A DNA stretch of 64,000 bases from Laguncularia racemosa (GCA_037954665.1 JBBMOL010000092.1:1922001-1986000); one strand, 5' to 3'. Counted from the first letter of the stretch, positions 23,132-36,598 are shown. Notes: a model not told the origin generated them from the sequence alone. Program-made: numbers and translations.

Positions 23132-24164
23132 ATAAAAACTTATCATATCAAATATATATATAATGGAACTGTAAAGCAATAAACTTTATGTATAATAGTC
23201 TAGAAAACAATAATTTTTTAAAACTCACAATCTCGATCGACTTATGAATATATCAAATTCTAGAAAATGACAAAAACCCAATACATTAAACGAAAAACAG
23301 AAAGCTAAAGTAAAGAACTTTAAGGATGATAATAATACACAAAATTTTAGGATTTTCAAACAAGAAAAAAAAATAAAAAGAATGTTCTACATATAGGTGC
23401 ATTTTATGATATATCAAGAAAATAGTTAAAGATGCATATATATTTTTTTTATAAACAACTTGTAAATTTCATTTTTTTTTTCCCAAACATTTTAAAGGAA
23501 CAAAGAGAGAAGATGGCATACCCTAGAGAGAGATGAGATGATATTAAGGTTTCGTTTTATCAAACATGTTTTGATTGAGAAAGGATATTGGATGGATTTG
23601 TTAATTTGAAAACAATTCTAAAGTGAAATTAATAAATTGGAATTCAATATTTTTTTAATAATTATTATTTACTGAATAGTTATTTCAGTTTTAAAAATAT
23701 AGTTAAATATCATAATAGCTATTTTTTAAAAATATATATATAATTAAATTGATATTATTGTAAAGTAAACGATCTGTAATTTTTTTTTTTTACTTTTCCT
23801 CTTATTTGTCTCCAATTTAAAGTAAATCAAATATTTGGTACAATTATTTTAAAAAAAAAAAAATTCCTTCGAAGTCCATTCTCCCTTTTTTCTCTAAGGT
23901 TACATTCATGTTCCAAGAATAAGGGGTCCAGGTACTTATTTGTTTTGTCTTCTTCTAATTTCCTATGAGCGGCGGCATCCGAAACAGCCGAACCGGCAAG
24001 TCGGAACCGGTCAGTGAGCAGCTCAGATAAAGAGTACACATCACGTCAGCGGGGAGTGCCCATCAATACCTTCAATTTATTACGTGCGGATTCGAAATTC
24101 GTTATATCTTTGGCCTTTGCATACATATACGACAATCGCAACCTAGTAAAGTTCACAGGCAATC
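23132..24164. other. upstream region of ETFA
   Basis: AT-rich to about 23820, then mixed composition. 23827-24039 is open on the minus strand for 70 codons with protein-like content (LSELLTDRFRLAGSAV), but I could not tie it to a gene. The last ~125 bp before the ETFA start should contain its 5' leader. No clear TATA box is visible. Confidence 0.4.
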
Positions 24165-27100
24165 ATGCCAATCCCATTAATGCTTAGAGCCACTCTTACC
24201 AGAAGACCGTGTCTTCTTCATGCATCCCTGCCTCTTTCCGCACCTTCAGCTTCGAGATATGTAGGCCTTTTTAATCTTTCTCATAATAATTAAATAGCTT
24301 CTATGTGATTGGTTTTCATCACCTTTTGTTAGTTGCAATTAGATTTGTGAATTAATTAGGTGATAATGGGTATTAGGAAAAATGAGTTCTTGATTGAAAT
24401 TCTGTATTTTGCCTGTGACAGTTTTGCTCTAAAGGAGTTGCTTGAGTCCTTATACAAACAATTTGTTTCATGAGTTTTTATGTGTAAATCGCTCTACATG
24501 CTTAATTTCCTTTTTTTTATTTTTTGTTTAGAATTAGGATTGTGGATTATTTAGGTGTAAAAGATAATGGGTTTTAGGAAAAACGAGTTCTTGATTGAAG
24601 TTCTGTAATTTGCTTATGAATGTGTCCCTTAAATGGAGTAGCTTTAGTCCTTATATTAGTATTTTGTCTCTTGGGTTCTTAAGAGTAGCTTGATTTTCTT
24701 GAGCCTTGTTTAGTCAAAATTAGGATTAGGGTTTATTGGCTGTGAAAAATGATGGATATTTGGAAATTTTAAGACCTTAGTCCTCATATAAATAATTTTG
24801 TTTCATGGGGTTTTATTTGTACTTAGATGAATGATTCAGTTCTGGTTTCACTTGCTTTTGCCTTTTGGAGTAAATTATGGAAGATTTTAGCTTGTGAAAA
24901 AGATTTGAACCAATGAAGTTTAAATTATTTGTCTCTGATGCAGATTAGCACATTGGTAATTGGTGAGTACGAAGGTGGCTCAGTGAAGCCACAGTCAGTG
25001 AGTGCAATTGAGGCAGCAAAGTTGTTGGGTAAAGACAATTCAATTTCTATGCTCTTGGCTGGGTCAGGTCCTTCCCTTGAAGAAGCAGCCACAAGTGCAG
25101 CTTCCTGTCATCCTTCTATTTCCAAGGTAGTGCCTTGTGTTCATCATGTCTTTCGTGGATTGTTTATATACCAAATTGATAGTTCATTTTCCATGCTAGC
25201 ATTTATGGAAATGGGTCTGATATATCTAACCTTTTTTCTTTGTAGTGTTAATCTGATGCCTCTGGCCTTTCTTCTAGCTAATATTTTGCTGTTGGTTTTA
25301 GAAGTTGGTAGACGGTGACCCTTTTAGGTTGTGTTTGGGTTCTTTTGCAACTAGGAGCAAGGGTGTTGTGTTTATACAGTCATATGTCTTGTGTTCACAT
25401 CCTGACATGGCAACTTCTAATGATACTGGGCATAGTTTTTCAATCATTAAGAACTGAGCTTTCTCATTTAGTGTGTACCCAAGCGAATTTCACTATATGA
25501 ATCGAATAGGCACTAGAGAGACATATCAGAAAAGGAAAATGAAACTTGATTTACAGAACTTGACTAGGTTCTCTTCTCTTGTTGCACTCGCCTGGCTAAA
25601 GGGGACTAGAATTCTAGAGATTAATCTAATACACTTGAAAACATTAAGGCAGTGGTAATAGTAATTTACCCCAAAGAATTATTGGGTATTCCACAAACAA
25701 ATTGCACTAACTTCTGAAAATGACGTTTATGCTGCAGGTCCTTGTGGCTGATTCAGATAAATTAACACATTCTCTTGCTGAACCTTGGGCCAAACTCATC
25801 CAATTGGTTCAGAAAAAAGAAGGGTATTCACATATAATTGCTTCTTCTAGTTCATTTGGCAAAAACATACTGCCTAGAGCTGCTGCCCTTTTAGATGTTT
25901 TGCAAGTGACAGATGTGGTTGAAATTTTGGAATCACGGCAATTTACCAGGTGATTTTTTTTCTCCAGTTACTTATATTTAACACTACTTAGTGATTTGCA
26001 TTTTTCTTGTTTGAGCTTGAAATAATTTGCTTCACAACTATTTGTTTCTATAACATCTGCTTGATGTTAGTAACATACCAATGCCACCATTTTTTAAGAA
26101 CTTCCAAAAATAAAGAAATCATTGCAGTATCTCTAGCTAGTTGAATCTATGCAGGATACTAGATTAATATCCTTGCTAAAGCAAAAATTGGATGGAAATT
26201 ATGCCTTTCTCGAATATACTCTGTCTCCATCTAAAAAATGCAGTTTTGCTCTTTAAGAACATGAAATTACAGAATTATGTCACTAGCACTTAATGTTCTT
26301 TTAGCAATCTGATCTTGATATATTACTTGAAAATGTTGTCTAGGATGTAATTTTCATATGTGAAGGTGGAGACTTTCTGATACAATTAATTATTTCTGAT
26401 TGTGCACAGAAGTTTGTACTGGTACCAGATAGGTCCACCTAGTAGAATAATACTTATAATTATCATATACGTTATATGTAGTCTGTATCTTGAAGTTAAT
26501 TGGAGGGAATGTTTACATCATTGTTAATAGACTAATAACTGCTTGATGCATTGAAGGTGGTATTTATGTGACGCCACATGACAGATTTTTAATAATCAAA
26601 ACTTTGGGCAGAGTCAATCCTGGGAATGATGATCGATGACCCCATGACAAACAAACTATGCAGATTCTCTTTTATCTAAAACAAATATAATGGCTCGATG
26701 ACCCAAAAGAAAAAAAAAAAGCAAAAAAGAAATTCTATCCACAGGTCCTGTGAGATTTCATGGCAGCAGATGAAATTATTAGGATGTGAAAAATCCTGGC
26801 AATTTCTGAAGATCATTTGTCTATGCTTTTAAAATCTGTTGCTTAGTATTCTCTTATTTCCATGTGTCAGGCCAATTTATGCTGGAAATGCCCTTTGCAC
26901 TGTGAGATATACTGGTGCAGACCCTTGTCTCATGACCATTAGATCCACCTCTTTTCCAGTGGACCAGCATTCATTAGATAAAAAGGCTCCAATTTCTCAG
27001 GTTGATCTCTCAACCTTTGAGGAAGGTCTGTTTTTCTTTTGTTGTTGCATGTGATATTTGTACAAGCAGACCATTCCTTCAATTTGTGTTTAGTTCAGTA

Positions 27101-29012
27101 ATGACGTTGTACCCCTTTCTAGCATGATCTAATTTTAGTCTAGCAATTTAAGGACGAAGTAGTAGCTTTGCGCTATCTTTATCATTTGCAGAAACTATCA
27201 ATCTGATGGTCATGTAAAATGTTGCAGAGTCAATAGGTAAATCTAGATTTGTAAACCATACAACTCAAGATTCTGAACGTCCTGATCTTGGAAATGCACG
27301 GGTTGTGGTCACTGGTGGCAGAGGACTTAAAAGTGCAGAGAACTTCAAAATGATAGAGAAGCTTGCAGAAAAGCTTGGTGCTGCAGGTTAGCCAAAACAT
27401 GATATGTCTTCTAGTGGTCTAGTATTGTTGTACCACTTGAGCTAGAATGTGTTCTCTACTGTGACAACTTGAATCCTAGAGCTTTGCTGGTAGCTTTTAG
27501 TAAATCTAACTTCTCATTTGTTGCCTTAGTTGGTGCAACACGTGCTGCTGTTGATGCGGGATATGTTCCAAATGACCTCCAGGTAAGAAAGTTGTAATGG
27601 GGAAAATATCTTACACAGATGAACATGCAATGGTTATCATTTTATGGTTGAGTTGCAAATTGCATCTCTTGATGTAGGAAATGTAAGTAGAATCTTGCAT
27701 AAAATTTTCTTACCAAGTACTCAGTTGCAAGATGACAATCATATGCCTACACCGGAAGCATCTATTTTGAATTTGGAAAATTATAGGTTGGGGGATGAAC
27801 GTTTAAAGTTCAGTTCAAATAGAAAATTCAACTTTCAAGTAGTTAAAATAAATAATAAACGTTATATTAAATGATTAAAATAAAATGTTAGACTTTTAAA
27901 TGATTAAAACATTTGATCAATATTATACTAAATGATTTAAAAAGAAAATTCGTCACTATCCTATAAATATACCAAATATGCCATATCACCTAATTTTAAT
28001 GGTATTATAAAAGTATTAAAATGTGATCTTCCATTTGAACCACTTAATATAATATTGATTCTTTATTTTAACCACTTAAAGTTTGATCTTATATTTAAAT
28101 TTAACTCCAAAAGTTAATACATTTGCTTGTAATTTTTCCATTTTGAATTTTCTTGGAATCTATCAACTATATCACTAGGTGAGCCTAAACAGCAATACAG
28201 TTCTTTCGTGATCGGTTATGTATTTAAGTTGACAATTAATCTCATTGCAATTTAGGATCAGCTTGCATAGATTTGACCTTACCCAGACTACATTATGCAG
28301 GTGTCTCGTGTCCATCCAGCTTTTCTATTCCATGCTTATGCCATCTATTGACAAGAGTTTTTGTTACATGGCTTTTTCGGAAAACAAACTAAGAAGATTT
28401 TGGCTACTTATCTAAAAAAGGATTTTTGTTGCGGCTACACTAATGCATCACTTGTTTTTTAGGAAATCCACCTTATCTGTTGCATGCCAATGTTTTGTGC
28501 ATCATCAACTTCAGTTTTCTCAGAAGATACTTATTTATTTTCATTCTTCACGAATACTGTGAGTGTTCATCAGGTTGGTCAGACTGGAAAAATCGTTGCC
28601 CCAGAACTATACGTGGCTTTTGGAGTTTCAGGAGCCATTCAGCACATAGCCGGCATGAGAGATTCCAAGGTCATTGTTGCTATAAATAAAGATGCAGATG
28701 CACCCATTTTTCAGGTCAATCTTTCCCCTTCTTCGGCTGCTTCCCTTGCCTTGACACACATGCATGAAATCCATTTTGTTTCTTCCATGTAGATTCGTTA
28801 GTTAAACACACAACTTATGCTTTATTTCAAAGAATTCCCTAGAATCTGCTTGACCTTGGTTACTTGTTTTCGCTCAGACCAATATTTCATTTTCGTTTAG
28901 AACTTAACACGATTGAATGTATGGTAACTTTCAGGTTTCGGATTATGGACTCGTTGGTGATCTTTTCCAAGTGTTACCTGAATTGATAGAGAAGATCCCT
29001 GAGCAGAAATAA
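24165..29012 (+). CDS. ETFA: electron transfer flavoprotein subunit alpha, mitochondrial
   Basis: ETF alpha/beta accepts electrons from matrix dehydrogenases (in plants mainly isovaleryl-CoA and D-2-hydroxyglutarate dehydrogenase) and passes them to ETF-ubiquinone oxidoreductase. Eight exons join in frame with GT/AG borders: 24165-24260, 24944-25126, 25738-25949, 26871-27025, 27228-27386, 27530-27582, 28574-28714, 28935-29012, giving 358 residues. Residues 1-32 are an Arg/Ser-rich mitochondrial presequence in their own exon. About 33-215 form the N-terminal domain (STLVIGEYEGG). The C-terminal FAD domain carries VTGGRGLKS (about 244-252), GQTGKIVAPELY, and the ETF-alpha signature AFGVSGAIQHIAGM with VIVAINKD after it. 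Length and order match plant ETF alpha. The intron at 27583-28573 is enlarged by AT-rich repeat-like sequence. All key motifs are intact and no frame breaks are seen. Confidence 0.96.
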
Positions 29013-29118
29013 ACCTAATCTATGTAAACAGTGCATAGAAGTTCCCAAAGATAATGCTGTTCTCCTTTAGCAAAGATTTAACCTCAGTGAGCGTGATTCT
29101 ATGGTGAAAACTGCAGTA

Positions 29119-29124
29119 AATAAA
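29119..29124 (+). terminator. poly(A) signal of ETFA
   Basis: AATAAA, about 107 bases after the stop codon. Confidence 0.5.
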
Positions 29125-29787
29125 AGTTGATTATCAGGCTATCAGCATTATTTAACCCCTTACGCCCACCTGTTGTCTTGTGGCACATCAAGTTGTCAGG
29201 TGGTAGTGTACGTTATCAAGTTATTCCAAGTGTTAAAGTTACACTCACCTGTTTCGGCACAATCCATCAATTCCTAAAGATCTGCCCCCCTAAATGTCCC
29301 CAAGATTGATTAGTCATCATAAAAATTATACAAATATTACCTGTATTATGTCACTTCTACCATCAATTGATTTGTGTCTTTATATTTAATAAACGCTTGA
29401 CCCGTATTCTTCTCTCTTATGCGATTGTCAAGTCCTCAAGGAAAATCACCCATAAAGTACATGTGACCCAAAAACACCCCCTAAGTGAGAGCTAAGTTAC
29501 GTCCCATAACAACAAACCTGAAGTCATCTTTTGTGCAATCGGGGGCTTCTTCGTCTACGGCATGAAAACGAAAAAATGGATTAGGAGTGCTTAACGAGGG
29601 TTTTGTGAAATTTTGGGTTTTTTTTTTCTTTTCAATTTTATTTTTGAGGTTTTGCGACTCTATCATCTTACGTTTTAATTGAGCATGTGATAACTATATA
29701 ACGGGAAATAACATAAGCTGCAGGTTTGCTAAAAGAAAAAAACATAGGTCAATTAATTCTAAATATCAAAACATAAGTCATTTTTTT
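29125..29787. other. intergenic, no supported gene
   Basis: A minus-strand frame at 29666-29481 contains a short protein-like stretch (AVDEEAPDCTKDDF) followed by a possible splice donor. I cannot link it to other exons or a family. Confidence 0.35.
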
Positions 29788-29796
29788 TTATTAAAT

Positions 29797-30517
29797 AAAA
29801 TAAATTGCATTAATTATCTCTATAAACTTTATAAATTATATTAATGTTTTATTTTTTAAAAAGGCAATACTTACGGTCTTGCTTTTACATATGTAGTTGT
29901 TGGTGTGGCACAAAGGTTGATCTATCATTGCCACATCATCATCAAATTATATATTTTATTTAAACATTATAATTATATATATTAATCAACTGAAATTAAT
30001 AGATAATTGAAATAAATACAGGAAAATGCTGAAAATTAAAAAAAAAAAAAAGCTTCTGTTTGCGTGTATATTATAATTATATCATATATATACACGCGCA
30101 CACACACAACATACATATGTATATTAACAAAATTAATAAAATGAATAAGTGGACGTACCGGCAACCCTAAGGCCAGGGCACAATCGGTGGCCACATGGAG
30201 TGCTTGCATGACCGAAGTGGGCATTCCAGTTTTTTTTTTAATAAATTTTGCTAATATATATATAATAGAATTATAATATATATGTAAAATGGATGCTTTT
30301 TTTTTTAATTTTCAACATTTTTTATTTCTTCAAATTTTATTTTAATTTTTTATTAATTAGTATAAATAATTATAATATTTAAATAAAATACATTAATTGG
30401 CAATGATGTGGTGATAAGATGTCAACCTTTGTATCACACCAATGTCTACATAGGTAAAAGTAGAAAGATAAGTATTGTATTTTTAAAAAGTTCATAGGAC
30501 GATCAATGTAATTTACC
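29797..30517. mobile_element. MULE-like transposon with ~240-bp TIRs
   Basis: The two ends are long inverted repeats. Left-arm phrases CAATACTTA, TTTTACATATGTAG, TTGGTGTGGCACAAAGG and TGCCACATCAT have inverted partners at 30400-30500. The element is flanked by the perfect 9-bp direct repeat TTATTAAAT (29788-29796 and 30518-30526), the duplication size of Mutator-like elements. The centre (30040-30300) is different and includes a GC-richer exon-like stretch at 30159-30224. There is no transposase. This is the Pack-MULE arrangement. Confidence 0.75.
30159..30224 (-). pseudogene. captured exon-like fragment inside the MULE
   Basis: On the minus strand the frame reads MPTSVMQALHVATDCALA and onwards, then meets GTACGT, a good splice donor, at 30158. 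It is markedly more GC-rich than the surrounding AT-rich TIR element. I do not recognise the parent gene. It may be a transduplicated host exon; chance coding is the alternative. Confidence 0.35.
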
Positions 30518-30750
30518 TTATTAAATTATCATAATAATTTGAATAAATTATGATCAGGCGGTAATGATGATTACAACAACTTAAAATGCTAATTGTAAAT
30601 AGAATGATTTATATTTTTAAAAGGTCTCATTTATAATGAAATTTCTTTTTTCAAAGTAAAGCACTAAGGAAAAAGAGAAGAAAACATCCATCACTGCTTG
30701 CTATAATCCTTCTTACACTCATCAAATACCAAAACCCATTAGCAACCGCA

Positions 30751-30848
30751 ATTATTCTCATTATTTAAATAATATATACATATATATATAATAAAATAAA
30801 TTATTCTCATTATTTAAATAATATATACATATATATATAATAAAATAA
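30751..30848. repeat. perfect 49-bp tandem duplication
   Basis: Two adjacent copies, each starting ATTATTCTCATT and ending AATAAAATAA, with a TA-rich centre. They appear identical, so the duplication is recent. Confidence 0.9.
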
Positions 30849-30965
30849 AAAAGTGCTTTTACAAAACGAGCCAACCCTTAAAATTTAAACCTTTTGAAAT
30901 TTTTTACTAGGAAAGCGTTTAAAGGATATTGGTTTTATAATAAGATGTTGACATGATGACGGCAA

Positions 30966-31036
30966 GCGCATCTGGTGTAGTGGTATCATAGTACCCTCCC
31001 ACGGTACTGACCGGGGTTCGATTCCCCGGATGCGCA
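30966..31036 (+). tRNA. tRNA-Gly (anticodon CCC)
   Basis: The 71-nt gene folds as a cloverleaf. Acceptor GCGCATC pairs with GATGCGC (31029-31035), discriminator A. The D region carries an A-box-like TGGTGTAGTGG. Anticodon stem GTACC/GGTAC encloses loop CTCCCAC with anticodon CCC. T stem CGGGG/CCCCG encloses TTCGATT. It reads GGG codons. There is no intron. It is nuclear in style: CCA is not encoded, CAA-like bases lie just upstream, and a T run follows. Confidence 0.96.
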
Positions 31037-31052
31037 TGGTACTTTCGGTCGC

Positions 31053-31058
31053 TTTTTT
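31053..31058 (+). terminator. Pol III terminator of tRNA-Gly
   Basis: TTTTTT, 17 bases after the tRNA 3' end. Confidence 0.85.
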
Positions 31059-32950
31059 AAATTAATTTCTTTTCTATATTTTCAGTCGGCATAATCAAGC
31101 TCTCCAAACCAGTAAATTTAGTATTTCTCCCTTTTCAAGACATAGGTATTTTAGTTATTAGGATAATTAGCAAGTTTCTGACTACACAAATATAATCTTT
31201 TATTTTTAAATTAATTATAAATTTTTATTGTATTCATTATTTGATTATCATAAATTTATAGTATTCCATTAGATAAAATATTTTATCCTTTATTTGAATT
31301 TCATATTTTTTTGATTATCGGATAAAAATGATTCTAAAGTATTAAATAAAATATTTATATTTAATACATACTTTGTATATCATATTCAGTATAGTATTTT
31401 ATTTATCCAAATAATGGATATCATAAAAATCTTTATTTAATATAATATAGTATATACTAAATGTGATATAAGAGAATTATATTATTATGTTTTTTTTTTA
31501 TTTTGTACTATTCAATATTTTTTGTATTATTAAATACTGCAATCTAAATGTTATTTTAAAATATTAAGACGAAGGAAGACTTAATAATTCTTCTTCTTCA
31601 ATTTGAATCAGTCTTATCATATTTGAAAATGATTTTGAATATTTAATCAACTTAAGATGGTTATTCATGTAGACTGTTCTACTTGCTTGAGAAAAAGGCA
31701 CTTCTAATCCAATTGATATCCATGCGTGTCGATTTTAATTAATGGTTCGTGGCATTAATTTAAATTATTTAAGCGATCCATATTCGATCCTTATTAGAAG
31801 CGAGATAATATGTTATTGTTGAAATTATTTAAAGCAATATTTTCCAACATTTGAACATTTAAATAGTCATTTTCAAAAATATAATAGGATATATAAATAA
31901 GGGCCACATGTGTACAACTTGCGCTGTGTAGATCCGTAGTTTAATAAGTATCAAGTTCCTGACAGACTTCATAAATAATAGAACGTACAAAATGGCATGT
32001 GGTTGAAACTTGCAGGGTATTTCATGTTACAGCATTGGTTGTGTTTTTATTAGTTATGGTCGTGTTTCAACCCTTAAAGGAACGTACAAAGTGATACCAT
32101 AACAATCACAAAAGACGCTTCTCCTATCTATACTACCATATGCAAGCTGCATAACACACCGAAGCAAGGCAGGAAGGTTAACAAGAAGACAATGTCTTAA
32201 AAAGGATTTGGTGGCTTCCAGTAGCGAGCGTATTATGTCTATCTCATTTATAAGATCAAAGGTATATTATAGAAGATAAATGATCCTATTAATATAAACT
32301 ATTAAACTTAAAAAAGAAAAATGAATATTTGACATCGATGTAGATAAGAATCTGAGGGTTTAAATATATTTAAATCCGTACTGCAGCTGCTGGAGTCACA
32401 AGTATCCATATACCTTCTTCTTCTTCTTCTTTTTTCTTTTTTGGCGCTGTACAGATTTCACCTTTTCTGAATCAGCATGCAAAATGCATATAGTTATTAT
32501 ATATATTAGTCAGGCCATTCAGAGGGATCTAGGGAATCTTTCAGTGCAATCAGCTGTGTAGGCAGTCTTTCTATCTTTAATCAAATGGGGACAACAGAAA
32601 AAGGACTTGCCGATCCCATATTTTTACTGTTCATGAAGGTGATCTAACGAGAAGAATTTTCACATTGTATCATCTTTAGTAACATATGATGCGTCTCATA
32701 TGTAGAGAGATCAAAGCACAAAATATATTCAATGATTTAAAGTTGATGACAAATGATTTTGAGGATCTTAAAATGGCGAGCTTGAAATAGGGTTAGGCGA
32801 ATAATTGAGATTAATCTAATTTAATCTTTTTCAAGAGGTTAATGTAATAACCCAAGCTCCTTAATAATGTATTAGCTTTTTATTGTTCTCTCTGTTCTAA
32901 GCCGTTGTTACTGATTCTAATAAGTTCTAGTCATCTTATCCATTGATCAT
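31059..32950. other. intergenic, no gene seen
   Basis: AT-rich spacer with a short CTT-repeat tract near 32410-32432. Nothing I can support as coding or structural. Confidence 0.5.
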
Positions 32951-32959
32951 TGATATGAA

Positions 32960-33300
32960 ATCGGAAATAGTACATTTAAAGTCCCTTTGTAAATGTGAAT
33001 CAAAGTCTCTATGTTTTAATTAGTCATTTAAGTCCTCAAGCTTCGATAAATTTATTTTATATGTTATAAGTAAATTATTATTTAAGTTGTTTACGTTTAT
33101 GCTATTACACCAACCACATCCCCTCTTTTAATATTTGAAGACTTATATAAAATAATAATATAAACATATATGATTTAAATTATTCATTTAAAATATAAAG
33201 AATTTAATTAAATTTGATCTAAATGTAAGGACTTAAATGATGCACTTAAAACATATAAAATTTAATTGCATGTTAGAACAAAACTAACAATTATGGTTAA
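32960..33300. repeat. possible MITE with inverted ends
   Basis: CTATGTTTTAATTAGTCATTT and TTAAGTCCT near 33010-33040 have inverted partners near 33220-33270. The arms are imperfect, and no target duplication was fixed. Confidence 0.35.
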
Positions 33301-34957
33301 TGTGTTTTTCCCTTGTTTGAAAAGGTAGGAAAAGGGAAAGGAGATGGATTTAGGGGAGAAACCTCTCTCTTGAGTTCACCAAAAATAATTTGGGGGAATT
33401 CAAATAAAATGATAAACTTAGCCACAAAACAAAATTGCACATTATAAGATATGGGGACCTTTATGATATTTTAATAGGAAAAATACATAAAATTAATTTG
33501 TATTTTACCTATTAAGTTAGAAATAGGAATAAAATTGTAAAATAACATCTATTAGGTCATTTATTACAATATTAATAAGAGTATAATGATCATAATATTT
33601 AAATTTTATATTCTCTTTGTAGACTTTTTAAATAAAGTAAAAATAAAAAAAATATTAAGTATTAATTTTTTTTTATTTTGTAAATAAATAAAATAATAAA
33701 TAATTAAAAAATAACTATTTTTTTTATTATCTTCAATACATCATGTGATACACACATGCCGATTAAAAAAAAAAAAATCCTCAAACCCACAATATTGTCT
33801 CTCCTTTCTTCCAAAAGGGACGCAGAAATGTCCACCTTCTTCCTCACCTCTCAGAGATGAAGAAACACAAACCCTAAGTAACAGACCACACCTCCACTCT
33901 GTCTTCTCTACTTCATTTTCCTAGGGAGACAAAACCCTAAACCCCTAAATCGAAACTGGTGATAATAGAAACATAAGGTTTCTGTTTATTCCATTAGAGA
34001 GAGGTGCGGAAGAAGACATTTTGTGTTCCCTAGAGAAGAAAAGAAAGACAGTAACGTGAGTTATATGGATTTTTTATTTGGCATGTGTATATCAAAAGAT
34101 GTAACCAATGGTGGAAGTAATAGTTACATAACAGAGCAAAACACAAGTGGTTTGTCGAAAAAAACTTATTACAGGTCAGCTATTTGCAAAAACATTAAAA
34201 AAATAGGTTAATTTTGTATAATTTTTCCTAGTTTAATAAAATTAAAAATTGCATTATCAACTTTTTCCTTATTTTCTTTCCTTCCTTATCCAAATAAAAA
34301 AAAATTTATAATTTTTCATTTCATTTTCTTTCATCTCTAATTTCTTTCCCTTACTTTCCTTTCTTCCTAATACCTACCCTCTTCCCAAAAATAGACTTGC
34401 TAAAAAAAGGCGCACACACACATGCACACAATTGATTTATGAGAAATACAATAAAAAATATTCTAGAAATCTCTTGCTCTCAATTTTTTGAAGGCCACCT
34501 CTACATTTCTATTTTCCCGTATACCAAATTACTGATTTCGTTAAATTGGTTTTAGCAACTGAACATATATAATATTTACTCAATCAACTTGTCTTTTGAA
34601 CGTGAAGCGCGTAACGTATAATCTATATATATATATAACAATTATATATATATATAGATATAGATATACAATTATTTCGAAAGAAGAAGTTAATGGTGGT
34701 GGCTCTTGTAATGGAAGGGTTGAACATCAAAAGCTATGGTGGTGGCTCTTTGACAAGTTTTTGGCAAACCCTCTTGCAATTGTACACAGTATATATGATG
34801 CAGTAATATATCTTACATCTAGAAGGATGAAGAGCTTCTCTATACAGGTAAGAAGTTTGATTGATTACTACCATTGACAAAGTATGCTTTCGTGCTCCTT
34901 TCCCATGAAACCTTTCTCATCTTCATGTGACTCTTCAGAAACTGTTTTATCCTATAA

Positions 34958-35002
<45 letters not shown>

Positions 35003-36500
35003 GAAATCTTATATTAATTAGAGCAAATTAGATCGATGACCCTTTAAGGCCTCATCACTTATTTTCAAGGAAAAAATTTCTACAAACAAAACCCACATTT
35101 TAGAAATAATTTTAGTCAAAAGTCGGTGAGAATGTAAAGGCCTGATACCAAAATGTCACTTCAAGAATGCTATTACTTGGATAACTAAAGAAAAATGAAA
35201 TTCTAATAACTGTAAAGATATTATATAATCTTTATTCGATGTGCATTTAATTCTCTTACTTCGAAATGCGAGTTTGGATCCTTAAATATTTTAAAAGCAT
35301 ACTTACTTGAACATTTTGCCTTTTAAAAAATTAACAAATTAATCTAGACATTTACCCTTAAAATACTTTTTATTTAAATTTTATTATTGGGTAAATCATA
35401 GATATACCTTTTATATTCTATTCTCTTTATATGTATAGCCCTTTATTTTTGAAATTAAATATTTAAACCACACATTAAAAAAAAAAAAAAACTCTTCACG
35501 ACCATTTTATCCTTTAAACAAATGAGAAAGGTACTTTTAGTTTTTTTTTTTTTTTTTAGAAATTAGGGGTGTGAGAATTTATTTTCAAAGATAAAGGTCT
35601 AAACACATATACCAAACCATTAGGAGTGCATTGCAATTTATCCTATATTATTTTAACGAAGTTTTGTCATCTTTTAGTAATTTCCTTGTTAATGGTAACC
35701 TTTTGTGATTTTTTAAAATTATTTCATTATTAATATAGAGAGTAAAATGTAAAACAGGAGTTAAAAACATATTTTCAAAATACTTAAAAGTTTAAATGCC
35801 CGATAAGGTGGTTAAATAAAGGTAAAAAGATCTCTATACCATTGATCCTAATCATATTTTTGTGTGGTTGTTCTTGCATTTCACAAAATTTTCATTAAAG
35901 AAGATAGCTGATTGAATGCTTCGAAATACGGGCCTCAAATAACATGCCTTTCATAATAATCCTAAAAAGCAAGCAATTTAAAAACTAGCCACGTTGTTTA
36001 AGACTAGTAAAGCGTCTATACCCATTAGTCAAAAGACTAACCAATAACCTTGATTACCTCTTAATTATGCTAACTTACCACGGAATATTTGTCCAATTTC
36101 TCTTCCTTTCTGGGATAGATTTCCATCTTTCTCAATCCACAAACCTAGGCCATAAATAATAGAGTTAGCTAGCTAAGTTGATAAATTACTACCTCATAAT
36201 TTATAAATCCCCATTTAGTATTTTTGCTTTCAAGTTATTTGAATAATGTATTTTCTAAAGCATATAAGATATTAAAACCCTCCCACACCTTTATTCTTGT
36301 AAGTTTTTCGTATATTTCATCATATACGTTGAAGATATATTTTCAAGAACTTACAGGCATCATTATAATGAAACAATATAATGTCTCCGTCAGATTTTTA
36401 GCTGCTTAATTAATTATATGCCTAGTTTTCTTCATTTAATCTCGTAGGTGCAAGAACTTATCAACATATAACCTCGGTTTCTTCATGTTTTTCGTTGTCT
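33301..36500. other. intergenic, with leader-like and exon-like remnants
   Basis: 33780-33990 has CT-rich sequence and AAACCCTAA telobox-like motifs, as in 5' leaders of housekeeping genes, but no gene follows. 34230-34390 resembles the foldback family seen at 43 kb. TA microsatellites lie at about 34625-34660 and 34966-34999. A weak exon candidate lies at 34596-34847. Confidence 0.4.
34596..34847 (+). other. weak exon candidate of unknown function
   Basis: An open frame whose last ~50 codons look protein-like (KLWWWLFDKFLANPLAIVHS) ends at CAG|GTAAGA, a near-ideal splice donor. The 5' part of the frame is TA-repeat translation and not credible. No partner exon was found. I do not recognise it. 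Confidence 0.25.
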
Positions 36501-36598
36501 ATCTAGACTAGAACAACAAATAAAATGACAAAACACGACATGGCAGAACACAATACCAACGATGATGAAATTAAGAAGAAAAGTTGTAACATATTCAC

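Noticed and set aside
23827..24039. Minus-strand 70-codon frame just upstream of ETFA as a divergent gene
   Set aside because: Protein-like but unrecognised, with an A-rich end and no partner exon; kept only as a remark.
25315..25658. Open frames in the second ETFA intron
   Set aside because: Intron sequence between well-supported splice sites; no homology seen.
29481..29666. Minus-strand 61-codon frame after ETFA as a gene
   Set aside because: Lys-rich low-complexity start, no partner exons, no family.
36503..36598. Extension of the VUP-like frame into a hydrophobic C-terminal tail
   Set aside because: It begins exactly at a good splice donor and reads as AT-rich intron; family members lack a membrane tail.
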